Of a stretch of DNA of 64,000 nt, positions 33,896 through 46,128 are shown piece by piece. Below the pieces are notes generated by a model, which was not told where the DNA came from, made no database searches, and saw only the letters and a list, made by a program, of their open reading frames with translations. Position numbers and translations under genes: made by a program. Each line of letters opens with the position of its first letter. The first letter of the stretch is position 1. The DNA lies in contig QAOA01004025.1 of NCBI GenBank assembly GCA_003255065.1, forward strand, positions 378,756-442,755. The letters are read 5' to 3'. Source of the stretch: Cercis canadensis. Taxonomy: Eukaryota > Streptophyta > Magnoliopsida > Fabales > Fabaceae.

Positions 33896-36414
33896 CTATA
33901 CTAAACTCATCTTATATACAACTTAAGTTTTTTACAGCATTTCATATATATGCACAAATATCATTTCTTCAACGAGAAAAACAGTTGCAAAATCTGCAAA
34001 GAAAATTCATAAGTCTAAACCTTTTTAATTTGAGTTATAAAAGTAAAAAATAAATGATTTTGTGTATAGGGTTAAAAAAAATATGTACATATTTAATTAG
34101 TATCGGTATATCATTACTCATTGATTAATGCAAACTTCTTGAAGTTTTTTGTTTTTGTAAATTCTTTGTTGATACAGCTGATTTGAGGTCACTGCAATTT
34201 ATATTTAAAGTCCATATGGGAGGTCAGATTTAACAGGCCATCTGTATGCATGTAAAGACTTTGGCTCTCTGATCACATGGTAATGAATGAAAGGCTAAAG
34301 ACTTGTATGGGCACAGCCGGCTCCTATCCTCAAATGACTCTTCCCCATAAGTTTGAAAGAAAACTAACAAAGAATAACATTAAATATATATAAAAAAAAA
34401 AAAAAATTGTAATGATCAGATCCAACGACACAGGTATCTGAATCAAAATTAAAGGGCAATAAAAGATTTATACCTCTTAGATCTAGACTGGGTTTAATTT
34501 ATGTTTTAATGAGTGTAATAAAACTGAAATATTGCTATGAGCATAGATATATGATAGTTGTGAAAATTTAGATTTGTATTCCTATCATTCCTTTAAAGAG
34601 GGAACTAGCAATATCATTTTCTTCAAAACTTTTATATTTAGACATAAATAACCCTTATTTTAAAGCTCGTTACAAAGCTCTTGTAAAACTAAACTAATCC
34701 CATATAAGTTATAACTCTTAAGAATTTGCCAAGGTGCATAAATTGGAGAGTTTCTTGTGTAATATTATTTGAGTAGTACACTAGTTAGGCCAATGAAAAA
34801 GTGACAGTAAGTAAGTTAAAAGAATAAAATAATATATCTAATCTAAGTTGAATTAGTGTAACCTACTTAATCGCTTAGTGCCAGCTTTTCATTCGCCCAA
34901 TGTACTACTTTGGGAGTGTACAAGAATTTATCCATAAATGGGCCAAAATGGAAAAGTGTTATTCCCCATAAACTTTTTCTTAAAACTTTTGGATTGATCC
35001 AATTTATGTCTTTTTTGTAATTGTTTAATGGTTTTGACTCACATCAGATTCCTTTGGTTTATGAGAGCTTCGTAACAAGTCCGAAAATTTAGACTAATTA
35101 GGTCCAAACTAAAAGTTTTGAATGAGTAATAATGCTATCATCCACTTAAGAATAATAGCATAACAATTTCCTTTAATTTAACTAAATTAACTAAAAATTA
35201 TAACAAAGCACAATAAATTTATTAAATTTTTTATATGGCATAAATTTTATACACCTCAACATTTAGGAGCACAAACATCCCTTCACATTTTAAAATAAAA
35301 AGAACAAAGAAAAACAACTCTTATCATGTGAAACACGAACTCCAGGATCTACCCCTATCAAGGTCTCACAAACTTCAATTTTGATCCTCCCTCTTTACTA
35401 AGCATATCTTATTTTGGATGTAACCATTCAATTTCTGCCAAGTAAATTATTATGTTCCACGTTAGATTTTTTTTCTCATAAAACTTCAAGGTCTAACCCT
35501 ATCATGTTCAGATGACATAGGTATCATATATAGCTTTTAAAAGTCAATTCATCAAAATAATAACTAAAACAATGAGAAATTTTTTTTTTTTGGGGGGGAG
35601 AGAGAAAGAGAAAACAAAAGTAACCTCACACACACAGAGACACAGACACAAACATACACACAAATTGTTGCAGTCGTGTATATAATTGTGATTGTATGAG
35701 TTGTATAATTACTAGATGGTTTCATAAAATATTATTCGGGCTAATTAGCTTTCATTGACAGAAAGCTAGCATGCAAATTGTCAATACTCCACATATGAGA
35801 GTTCATATAACTGGAAGCTTGCACTTGGTGTATGAGATATCCCGATAACTAAAATGTAAAATTTTAATATCAAGAACAATTAAAAATATTCAAAATAAAA
35901 ATGTGATATTCAAAACTATGGAAATTTTGGATACAATTCCGTGATATTCCAAACGTCAGCATGTAAGTTATTAGGATATTTTACATATTGGCGTAAAAAT
36001 AATAGCATACACTAAATGCCACCGCAATTGAAGATTTATGGGAGGAAAAATATGCCACTCGTCATTGTCCAGAACCGAGTTTCATATTATTATTAATTGC
36101 ACGTCGCATTGCAATTTTATTTAGGGTTGCTGATTTGCTGTAATTTGAGTCTGAGATCACTATAATATTGGTGCCAAAACCCTCAGCATCAACAGCCGTT
36201 TAGTTTTCCTCATCTACAAAGCCACGACAAAAGTTATCACAGATTCACCATCCATAAGATGATATTGAAACTTAGTTTGACAAAACCAAATTTGAAATCA
36301 GGATCATACCCTAAAAGCAACAAAATGATATTTGTTTCTTACTTTTAATTAAAAGAGACTATTTTAAACAAAATAGATCTAGTGACACAGTAGGGCAATC
36401 ATGTAGTCATTTTT

Positions 36415-37533
36415 AAGAATGAGGAGCCTCGAGTTGGAAGTTGAGAGAATATACATAAGAAAGTTGTGAGCTGTTTGCTTCCATTACTTGATCATGTTCC
36501 TGAAAGAGGACTAGAAGTCAATTTACAAGATGTCTTCCATAGGTTCAACTTTGATACCACCTGTTCCATAGTTATGGGATTCGATCCTAAGTGCCTTACT
36601 ACTTTGTTCCAACAATTTTTGTACCAGAAGGTATTCAATGAAGTGTCACAAGTAATGTTCTACCGATATGTTGTCCCGAGATGCTTTTGGAAGCTTCCGA
36701 AATGGCTACAAGTTGGCCAAGAGAAGAAGATGAAAGAAGCACGTAAAATGCTCGACCATTTCCTACAAGAATGTATAACATCAAAACGCAAGGGGCTAAG
36801 CAAATACCTCATCAGCGAGAATTCAACCTTCACTTTCTCACAGCTTTAATGGTGGAAGAAGAGAAGAAGGGGCAAGTAATGGATGACAAATTTCTGAGGG
36901 ACACTGCATCTAATCTTCTTTCAGCAGGGAGGGACTCCATTACTTCAGGCCTTACTTGGTTCTTCTGGCTTGTTGGTCGGATCACATTCATTGATCGAAG
37001 CTGAGATCCTTGAAGAGATCAAGGAAAATTTTGCAGCTGAAGGAGGAAAAGCTGAAATTATTTTAGGAACAGAAGAGGTAAAAAAGCTAGTTTATGTGCA
37101 TGGAGCTTTGTGTGAAGCATTACGACTTTTTCCTCCATTACCTGTCTAGTGCAAGCGTGTAATCAAATCTGACATACTTTCTAGTTGCCATCATATTAGT
37201 CCAAATACAATAGTAATGTACTCTTTGTACACAATGGGAAGATCAGAAGATATATGGGGAGTATATTGCTTGGAATTCAAGCCTCAAAATTGGCTTTCAA
37301 AGAGGGAAGGGATAGAACACATACCATTTTACAAGTTCATTGCATTCAATGCAGGACTCATAACTTGTTTAGGTAAGGACAAGAGCTTGATTGGAATGAA
37401 GATGGTGGCAAGTTCTATTTTATGGAATTATTACGTTCAAGTGGCTGTGGAAGACCGTGTTTCCTCAAGCCTTTCACTTGCACTTTTCATGAGAGATAAC
37501 CTCAAGGTTTACGTAACAAAAAGTGACATGTGA
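36415..37533 (+). pseudogene. CYP96A-like P450 pseudogene, 5' truncated
   Basis: A plus-strand remnant equivalent to P450 residues of about 138-504. It starts abruptly inside ELEVERIYIRKV (cf. ELSLERSIQKKV), so about 137 codons with the membrane anchor are gone. The frame shifts near 36815 and 36985, and a stop follows LFPPLPV. The I helix (AGRDSITSG) and EALR are recognisable, but the haem loop reads FNAGLITCLG, having lost the conserved Arg, and PERW has become PQNW. Divergence from the two intact copies is clearly larger than between them, so it is an older paralogue. It is inverted relative to them and sits between the duplicated segments, outside the duplicated unit. Confidence 0.9.
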
Positions 37534-38467
37534 GGGATGAATTTCCACTCTAGATACCTAAGTGACTACTATGTGATGTTGAAATTAGTAATTTGTTAAT
37601 TTCTATCTCCAACCTTTGTTCAAGTTCATGTGTCTTTTAAATTTTCAAGTGTGCAAGTTCCTTGTTAGTGTTCTTTGTATGGGCGATTCATAAGTGTAGA
37701 ATTAATTGCGGTTCATGTATACCCAAGTTAATAATGTTGATGTATTGTATTTGAAGATTTCATGTTAATTAAGTGAAATAGTTCTCTTCCTCTAACATGT
37801 AAGTTCGTGTGATCAGTTTCAATCATCTACTAGCTAGGAAAATAATTAGAAAATATGGGATGACTATCATAGTTGTTGTGTTCATTGGTCAGTCTTGATT
37901 TATATTGAAATTGAGGAAGGTTGCCCTCTGTTGTACCCGTCTACCAATGTCCAAATTGTTACTTGTATATTAAAATGAAAGAGAAAAAATTTACTAGGAA
38001 CTATAAACTTTTATTTGAATATAAAAATTTTGAGTATAGACAATCTGCTGCTGCTGCTAATAAATGGTGTAGCTAAAATTCAGTACAATAAACTGATCAC
38101 TTTTTGCAGCAGATTTATTTATGGCAAGTGATCAATTGTTGTAAATATAACCTACTGAAAGCATGACATGGTATCCCATACCACTGAAAGCATGCCATGT
38201 ATATTATCTTTAAATGTTGGGCGACCTACTTAATTAGAACATAAAATGAATAAGCTAGAAGTTCAAGAGAGTTACAGTCGCATTCAAAACTCTCATTTTA
38301 TTTAAAGCATTGCAATTTTATCTGGTTTCATGAAGCATAGTTTTCCATTGTAGGACTCTAATACATTGAAGGAGTACACGGAGACATCAAGCACTTCAAG
38401 AAGCACAATCAATTCAAGGGAAGAATGGAAGAGGAGCTAGAGCTCATATTATATTGACTAAAACCCT

Positions 38468-38649
38468 ATTTTTTTTGCTCCACTAATATTGGAGCTTTCA
38501 GTTTAAAGCTCAAAGGTTTAACTTTTGCCACCAAGACTTCATAGTCCAATTTCAGTTCAACGCACTCCTTTTCTGTGTCTAATGCTAGTTCGATTGACGG
38601 AAGTGTTAAAGTGTACTGTTTCCCATGACGCAGTGCTGTTATTTGCTAA
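38468..38649 (-). other. Unrecognised coding-like stretch, about 59 codons
   Basis: A minus-strand frame containing GKQYTLTLPSIELALDTEKE and, after it, CVELKLDYEVLVAKVKPLSF. It is open between two stops, with no ATG at a sensible place. Its alternating hydrophobic and acidic/basic pattern and normal amino-acid use suggest a relic of a protein-coding exon rather than chance in AT-rich DNA. I do not recognise the family. Confidence 0.25.
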
Positions 38650-39035
38650 CATGGACAGCTTTTCTTCCACATACGCCTAAAGATACCCTTTTGCTAGGAG
38701 TAGGACGAAACTACGCCATTTAGCATAAACCTTATTTGATTCCAGATCATCTCCTCCACGAACTGTGTTTTTTCCCATTAGAAATTTGTCGGTGAAGGAT
38801 ACAATTCCTCCTATAACCGAGACATAGAAAGGAAAGGCACCTCTAGAGGTGTAGCGCTTAAGGTGATAGTAAAATTGTTAGGGTTGTACAAGACAAGGCA
38901 AGGGACGGATCCTGTGCTAGATCAATTAAAGAATGACTATGGCAGCTTGAAGCTGTGATGAGAACTGAAGCTGAAAAGAATTTCCATGGCGACTTGGTTG
39001 AGCACAAATGTTGCTTGGGGTTATTGGTAAGCGTA

Positions 39036-39406
39036 GGGGCGGAGCCAGGAATTTTTTCTAGGGGGCCACGACACACGAGTAATGGTTATAAACAAAGATA
39101 ACCAAAACATGTTTTAGAACTGGTTGTAGAACTGGTTTTAGAACTAGTTATGCAAGGCAATGAGCTAGTTATACAAGACTTAGGATTAAAAGGATAATTT
39201 TGTCCAATCACTATTGGGAGACGGGGTAAGTGGAGGAAATTATAATAGTTTTCGGGGTCAAATATAAAAGAGTTTGAAAATTCTAGAGGTCATATGAAAA
39301 TATTTTTAAGTTTTCTATTCTCAATATAGAATTTTCAAAAACTCAAGGGAGAAAACAAAATTTTTAAATGCTAAAAACATAATTTTCAGAAGTTCGTGGC
39401 TCCGCC
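39036..39406. mobile_element. Short inverted-repeat element (GGGGCGGAGCCA ends)
   Basis: About 370 bp with ends GGGGCGGAGCCAGG and (reverse-complemented) GGCGGAGCCACGAA, a terminus I know from many plant MITE-like repeats. A near-perfect direct repeat flanks it: ATTGGTAAGC (39023-39032) and ATTGGGTAAGC (39407-39417). The size suggests a Mutator-like origin; three extra bases (GTA) separate the left flank from the repeat. Confidence 0.65.
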
Positions 39407-39495
39407 ATTGGGTAAGCCAAACCAAACTTAATCACTTATCATAAAAACTAAAGTAACCCTCTATCAACCTAAAGTAACCCAATATCATAAAAACA

Positions 39496-39783
39496 TGAGT
39501 TAGCTCAGTTGGTCAAAGAATTTTAGCTTAGAGCTTTGCACTTTTCAGGTGTCAAGTTTGAACCCCTTCCAACCAACAATCTCTCTTGATGGGCATCTCT
39601 GCTTAGGGAAATGCCTTTGCATCCAATGCCTAGTTTAATAACATCCTCTTAAGGACTAATTGTGTTTTGGAGATAATTCTCTTGGCGGGCCTCTATCTAC
39701 TCATTCATGGATCTCTAGACATGTTATTAACACTATGCTCAATTTCATTAGAGTAACTTATACTTATTACCATTTTGTTAAAC
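39496..39783 (+). mobile_element. tRNA-derived SINE
   Basis: The head has an A-box TTAGCTCAGTTGGTCAAAG and a B-box GTGTCAAGTTTGAACCCC at tRNA spacing. The body runs through TTGGAGATAATTCTC to TTAGAGTAACTTATACTTAT, and its 3' half matches 8075-8193. Two copies sharing a non-tRNA body define a family. Not a functional tRNA gene. Confidence 0.7.
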
Positions 39784-40032
39784 GATAAAAAATAACCCTA
39801 TATAGAATCAAATAATGAATTGTAAATTAGTATTTACTTTAAATAAAATGTAAGGGAAAAAAAAAAGTTAAATTTTTCTGTATGTTAGAAAACTATCTAA
39901 AGTGAAAAATAGAAATGTACCGATTTTTGCTCACCAAAAAAAAAAAATGTATCAATTTTAGCCATGCGGAACTAAGGATATCAATTCTCATAAGAAAAGT
40001 CTTTTTTTTATTTTTTATCATGACATAAATAG

Positions 40033-40130
40033 AACTAGATTTTTCTAACTAAGGATATTGGGGATAGAGATTTGAATCTGGAACCTCAACATTTTTGTGT
40101 GACCCCTAGACTAGTCATATTGTGTAAACT
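40033..40130 (-). mobile_element. Possible SINE head
   Basis: On the minus strand, A-box-like GACTAGTCTAGGGGTCACAC and B-box-like GGTTCCAGATTCAAATCTC, spaced as in a tRNA. The body is short and ends are not defined. Confidence 0.4.
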
Positions 40131-40675
40131 TTTGTAATAAAAGACATTTTTTTGGCGTAACATTTTTTTCATAATAAATCAACAAACTATTATTTAATAC
40201 ATTATCACATAATGAATAGGAAATATTTTGTCCCAAACAAATTTTCGTAAATATTAAATAAAGATAAAGTTATTGTAAATAAAAGACTAATTATATTTCC
40301 CCAATCACTTTTAGATTTAAAGGCAATTGTTAACTTGCGGTAAATAATTGTCTTGCAAGAAAAGCATCAATTTTCTTGTACAGCTCTTAGCAATGAGTTT
40401 TAATAGGAATAGCAAATTATCAAACCTCTAAATTTTTATTCCAAAAAGAAGTATACAGTTCTTGGTACATTTAATTTTCTCTTACATTTTCACAAACAAG
40501 ACTAACAAGTAAAAATAAAGACGTTGCTGGACGAGTACAATATAGAGGGCTTTGACACATTCCTTAATTTTAATATGAAACAAGACTGATTAGAGACAAC
40601 AATAACAACAGAATATAGAGGGCTAGAATATACGAATCACGCTGATCACATATTAGACTTATAGAAATTCTTCCT

Positions 40676-42190
40676 TCACTTCTCTCTTTTCTCCACCCTA
40701 ACCTTGAGACCATATCTCATGAGAAGTCCAATTGAAAGGTTTGGTGAAACAGGATGGCCTTCAACCACTTTAATATGATAATTCCACAAAACAGCACTTG
40801 CTACCATCTTCATTTCAGTTAGGCTCAGATTCTTGCCTAAACAAGTCCGTGGTCCTGCATTGAATGTTATAAACTTGTAAGATGGGACATGTATTATACC
40901 TCCATTATTTGAAATCCATCTCTCTGGTTTGAATTCCAAGTGATCAGCTCCCCATACTTCTTCCGATCTTCCCACTGCATATAAAGAGTATATTACCATT
41001 GTATTTGGACTAATGTGATGTCCACTAGGAAGTATGTCGGATTTGATTGCATTCTTGTGATTGTAAGGAATAGGAGGAAAAAGCCGCAATGCTTCACATA
41101 TAGCTCCATGTAAATAAACAAGCTTTTTAGCCTCTTCCATACCTAAAATCATTTGGTCTTTGCCTTCTTTAGCTGCAAAGTTTTCTTTGATCTCTTCAAG
41201 AATCTTAGCTTCCACAGACGGGTGTGTGGCAACGAGCCAGAAGAACCAAGTAAGGCCTGAAGTGACCGTATCCCTACCTGCTGCAAGAAGACTGAATGCA
41301 GTGTCCCTTAGAAACTTGTCATCTACTACTTGCCCCTTCTTTTCTTCTTCCATGATTAAAGTTGCAAGCAAGTCAAGATGTGGCTCCTCCATTTCCTTCC
41401 CCAAAACGCATCTGCTTAGCTCATTGCGTGTTGATGTTACACATTCATGGAGAAAATGCTCAAGAGTTTTACGTGCTTCTGTCATCCTCTTCTCTTGGCC
41501 AATTTGAAGCCATTTTTGCAGCTTCCAAAAGCACTTTGGGACAATGTGTCTATAGAACATTGTTTGTGACACTTGGTCAAAGGCCCTTCGATACACAAAC
41601 TTTGGGAAATCAATGGTAAGGCACTTGGGATCGAATCCCATAACTATTGAGCAGATTGCGTCGAAGGTGAACCTTCGAAAGACATCTTGTAAATTGACTT
41701 GCATTCCTCGTTCCTGCACTTGATCAAGCAACGGAAGCAAGCAGCTCTTGACCTTCTTCTGAACGCTTCTCTCGAGTGACAACTCGAAGTTCTTTTGTCT
41801 CAAAGATGAATGCATGGTTGCCCTACTGCGCTTCCATTCATCTGCATCAGCAGCAATTATCCCATCTCCAAAAGCTTCAAAAACCTCCCGGAAATCGGGC
41901 CCTTTGTTGTAGTTACCAAAATTTTGGCTGAGAATGTGGTGCACATTCAGGGGGTCACAAGTAACCACAAAGTTCATTTTGGTAAACCAGGGTCCTTTGA
42001 ACTCCACAGTACCCCCACCAAGCTTCAAAATATGGGCTACATAATCATGAAAATTTGACAAGTTACGTAGAAGTTCTGGTAGCATTCCAAGGAAGGGCCA
42101 ATTTGTGAGGTGGGAGTTTCTGTTTAGTCTCCAATGGCATAGAAAAAGGAAGCAAAAAATTGCTAATAGTATTTCTATGTAGCCAAGCAT
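40676..42190 (-). CDS. Cytochrome P450, CYP96A family, second intact copy
   Basis: A single-exon 504-aa paralogue of the P450 at 30193-31707. I count about 41 amino-acid differences (about 92% identity), spread along the protein. Membrane anchor, I helix AGRDT, EALR, PERW and haem loop FNAGPRTCLG (Cys450) are all intact, so both copies should make active enzymes. Several changes fall where CYP substrate-recognition sites are expected (for example residues 111-124, where FAADAD becomes IAADAD, and 376-377, where FN becomes YN), so the substrate range may have shifted; that is inference. The start is fixed by an in-frame stop upstream in this copy. The conserved TATA box lies about 75 bp upstream. 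Confidence 0.92.
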   Translation of the reverse strand: MLGYIEILLAIFCFLFLCHWRLNRNSHLTNWPFLGMLPELLRNLSNFHDYVAHILKLGGGTVEFKGPWFTKMNFVVTCDPLNVHHILSQNFGNYNKGPDFREVFEAFGDGIIAADADEWKRSRATMHSSLRQKNFELSLERSVQKKVKSCLLPLLDQVQERGMQVNLQDVFRRFTFDAICSIVMGFDPKCLTIDFPKFVYRRAFDQVSQTMFYRHIVPKCFWKLQKWLQIGQEKRMTEARKTLEHFLHECVTSTRNELSRCVLGKEMEEPHLDLLATLIMEEEKKGQVVDDKFLRDTAFSLLAAGRDTVTSGLTWFFWLVATHPSVEAKILEEIKENFAAKEGKDQMILGMEEAKKLVYLHGAICEALRLFPPIPYNHKNAIKSDILPSGHHISPNTMVIYSLYAVGRSEEVWGADHLEFKPERWISNNGGIIHVPSYKFITFNAGPRTCLGKNLSLTEMKMVASAVLWNYHIKVVEGHPVSPNLSIGLLMRYGLKVRVEKREK

Positions 42191-42263
42191 GGTGATGATA
42201 GTGTTAGGGAAGGATTCGATTTCTTTTGGGTATGGATAGATTTTTCTTGTACATAAAGAGACA

Positions 42264-42272
42264 AATATATAG
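42264..42272 (-). promoter_or_regulatory. TATA box of P450 copy B
   Basis: CTATATATTT on the minus strand, about 75 bp above the start at 42190, in the same position as in copy A. The two upstream regions remain alignable, so initial regulation was probably shared. Confidence 0.6.
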
Positions 42273-43547
42273 CGATTGCTAAATATCTTGAAAATAAAAA
42301 AATGTATAATAATGAGTCATATTGTGAATGAGGGGTGGCCCTGCCGCCCTGAAAGAAGTGATAATGGAGTTCATGTATCTGTTGTGGGGAAAAGTTTTTA
42401 TGAGTGTCCATACTAGAGAAGAAACGTGAATCAGTGATAACGGACCGAAGACAGTGCTCTCATTGTGTTCTGTCAGATAAGACCCTGTATGTAATTACGA
42501 ATGCGGTTGAGAGTTGGAACTAAAAATCGTGATATTCATTTCATCTTGAATCCCAAGGTCTTATACTTAATTTTTAAAAAAAAAAAAAAAATCATTCACA
42601 GGAGGTTACACATTGTGGTTTTGGTGTAAGGGTTCCGGATGCTGTTGTGTTGCGAGATTTGTAGAAAATGTACTAATAGTCTGTAATTGCAAAAATAAAA
42701 TAAAAAATTCAGTTGCAAAGACCACTGTACATTGCGAACACAATTTCCGTTATGGACCTTGAGTTAAATTTCTGCTCTTTTTCATAAATCACATCCCACT
42801 CGTTTCTCATGGGATCTAAACTCATAACTGCCACAAGACACCGTATATACTCTAGTCTTGAGGTGTACATCGAATACTTTTTTTTTTTTTTTATCATTAT
42901 ATAGATAGAGCTTGACTTTCTACTTGTAGATAAGGAGGAATAGAGATCTAAACTTGAAAACTTAACTTTTTTCAAAAATCCCTACATTAGCTTTGCACTT
43001 GTATTTGAGTGATTTGTGTTGTGTGCTCTAGATACCTCACTATGTACTTTGATGAATATGCTAAATAGACTTAGAAAAATCAAAATATGTAGTGATCAAT
43101 CATTTAGGACATATTTGTGGAAATACCTAACGTAGTTAGAAAATCTCGTTTTGCATGAAAAATGAAAGGGTTTTTCGTAGCGATTCCCACCAGTGTCTGA
43201 GTTTTTACCCTATTAAATTCAAATTTTTTCAACACTAAGTGTTTGAGTTTTTCAAAACATTTGCAATGGTATCAAAATCAGTTGAAGATGAACTTTTCTT
43301 AAAAGCTCCATCTCCAAATCCATCTGAAAATTTTAGCCATTATTGGTGCTTAATTTCGAAGATGAAATTTGAGAGGGACAAGTATGTCTCAAAAGTTTTT
43401 CTCACATTTTTCCTCTTTGGTTGTTTGAGATGATGTCCATCTCAAATTGTAAAATTTTAACATAGATTGAAGTTCGTCTTAACATTTAATCTCAATTCCA
43501 GTATAAATTTATAGTGTGACCCCATTTTGAGAGAGTAGCTTAGCAAT

Positions 43548-43810
43548 CTCATAGATGTTAGAGCTAATTTATCTTTAAAACTTAAGTTGTTAAGTGAATA
43601 TCTAAGAATTGTTTCATATTTAATACGCCACTTGTACATAAAAGTCTTTTGGAATTGAAGTGTGAATAAAGCAATTGAAAAAGTGGGTCGGCAAGGATCA
43701 ATATCTTGATCGCTTCATCAAAGAGGTTTTAATACCAAGTCAAAAATTAATTCATCTTAAAAATCTTAAACTATTAGCTGAACGCCAAAAATAGTTTTAT
43801 ATATCAAATA
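43548..43810 (-). repeat. Dispersed repeat family, copy 6
   Basis: Minus-strand copy corresponding to 32995-33205 in duplication copy A, so inherited through the segmental duplication rather than a new insertion. Confidence 0.6.
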
Positions 43811-46128
43811 ATGCATACTTCTGTCACTTCTATGTTCAACCAGTATCATTGACTCGCCAAAACAATTTCTAATGCTACATGCATTTAGGGTAAGTTATAT
43901 TAGTGCCATGGACGTTGTTTAACATTCAAAATTAAATTAAAAAAAAAAGTTATATCAGAGAATTTAAGCACCCATATTCATTTCAAGAAATTTGTTAAAA
44001 AAGAATTTAAATATATAATAGATTTAGACAATTTCCAAGAAACTTTGAGAACTCCCTATAACTAAACACACTCTAATGATTGCAGAAATGCACCCTTAAG
44101 CAGTGGAACCATTGAGGCCAATGCTGATGCTAGCTAGATGAAGCAGACAAGAAAAGTTATGTGTTTGGCATTCTTTATGACAAGATTTAAATTTAATTGA
44201 AATTACTTAAACTTTAACTAAATCTATACTAAACACAGCTTATGTACAACTTAAGTTTTTTTTACAACATTTCTTGTAGATGTACAAATATATCATTTCT
44301 TTAACAATAAAAACAGAATTGATAAGTCTAAACCATTTTAATGTGAGTTATAAAAACAAAAATTAAATGATTTTGTGTATAGGATTAAAAAATATGTAAA
44401 TATTTAATTAATATCGGAATATCACTACTCATTGACAAATGCAAACTTCTTGAAGTTCTTTTTTTAAAAAAAAAAAATTATTGATCCAGGTTTGAAGTCA
44501 CTTCAATTAAAGTCCATATGGGAGGCATGCAAAGACTTTGGCTCTCTGATCACGTGGTAATGAATGAAAAGGCAAAGACTTGGAGGGCGATATGGGTCGC
44601 AGCCGGCCTCTGACCTCAAATGACTCTTCCCCATAAGTTCGAAAGAAAACAAAGAAAGAAGAACATTAAATGTATATATAAGAAGTGTAATGATCAGATC
44701 CAACGACGCAGGTATCAGAATCATTATTAAAGGGCAATAACAGGTTTATACCTCTTAGATCTAGACTGGGTTTAATTTATGTTTTGATCAGTCTAATAAA
44801 ATTCAAATATTGCTATATATGTAGATATAAAATATGTGTGAAAACTTAGGAAGTAATACTAAGGGAATCATTATGCTATCACTCGAGGGAGTAATGTTAT
44901 TAATTTTTTAAAAAATTTTATTTTGGATATAAATAACTCTTATTTTAAAGTTAATTAAACAGTTCTTGTAAAACCAAAGTAATTTTATGTAAGTTAAATT
45001 TGTTAAACATTAACTAAAGTGCATAAATTAGAGAAATTTCTGTGTACTCTCAGAGTATTATACTATGCTAATAAAAAAGTGACAATAAGAAAGTTAAAAA
45101 AAATAAAATAATATATCTAATCTAACTTTAATTAGTGTAACCCACTTAGTGGCTTAGTGCTACCTTTTCATTGGTTCAATGTACTACTAAAGGAGTACAA
45201 GAATTTCTCCAGAAATTGGGCGAAAAAGGAAAACTGTTATTCACCCTAAATTTTTTTTCTTTTTACTTTCTGATTGATCCAATTTATATCGTTTTGCTAT
45301 TGTTTAGTGATTTTGACTTAAATTGGATCGCTTTGATTCATGAGAACTTTGTAATAAGTTTAAAATTGAAACTAATTAGGTTCAAAGTAAAATTTTTGAA
45401 GGGATTATAGTGATACTCTCTACTTTTAAAAGGTATAGTAGCATATCAATTTTTTTTTATTTAACTGAATTAACTAAAACTTTCAATAAACCACCCTAAA
45501 TTTTATTAATTTTTGTATATGACTTAAATTTTATACACCTCTATATTTAGGCGCACAAACATTCTTTCACATTAAAAAAAATAAAAAAAATAAAACTCTT
45601 CTCACATGAGACACGAACTCCAAGATCTAACCCTGTCATATTCAGATCTGAAGACATAGGTATCATAGCTTTTAAATTTTTCAAAAAAAAAAAAACGATC
45701 AATTTTAAAGTCAATTCATCAAAATAAAAACTTAAGCGATAAACAAGAGGGGGAGGGGAGAGAGAGAACACAAAAGTAACTTCATATATGTAGAGACACA
45801 GACACAAACATACACACAAATTATTGCAGTTGTGTATATAATTGTGATTGTATGAGTTGTATAACTAAATGGTTTCATACAATATTATTCGGGCCAATTA
45901 GCTTCCATTTGGCAGAAAGATAGCATGCAAATTGTCAATGCTGCACATGAGAGTTCATATAATTGGAAGCTGGCACTTGGTGTATGAGATATTTCGATAG
46001 CTAAAATATAAAATTTTAATATCAAGAACAACAATTAAAAATATTCAAAATAAAAATGTGATATTCAAAATGATGGAAATTTTGGACACAATTCTTTGAT
46101 ATTCTAAACGTCATCATGTAAAATATTC

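Larger units (their letters stand above)
30120..36395. repeat. Tandem segmental duplication, copy A
   Basis: The segment from just below the P450 stop (CTAGAATATACG at 30122) to about 36395 is colinear with 40622-46975. It includes the whole P450 gene and about 4.4 kb of upstream spacer (shared landmarks: GTGTTGTGTGCTCTAGA near 32296/43015, GGGAGGTCAGATT / GGGAGGCATGC near 34220/44520, the CACACA-rich tract near 35630/45790, and CACTAAATGCCACCGCAATT near 36010/46578). Similarity stops at about 36395/46975. Confidence 0.9.
31948..36414. other. Spacer inside duplication copy A
   Basis: 4.5 kb upstream of P450 copy A with no gene. It contains dispersed repeat copies (32995-33205 and 33600-33895) and an AC/AG-rich simple repeat near 35600-35660. 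Its conservation with copy B is through shared ancestry; no conserved element stands out by eye beyond the TATA region. Confidence 0.6.
37534..40621. other. Spacer between P450 pseudogene and duplication copy B
   Basis: No complete gene. It holds an unrecognised minus-strand coding-like stretch (38468-38649), an inverted-repeat element (39036-39406) and two SINE-like sequences (39496-39783 plus, 40033-40130 minus). Otherwise AT-rich. Confidence 0.55.

Noticed and set aside
39496-39600. Functional tRNA gene
   Set aside because: The A and B boxes are present but no acceptor or anticodon stems can be paired, and the sequence continues into a body shared with 8075-8193, so it is a SINE.
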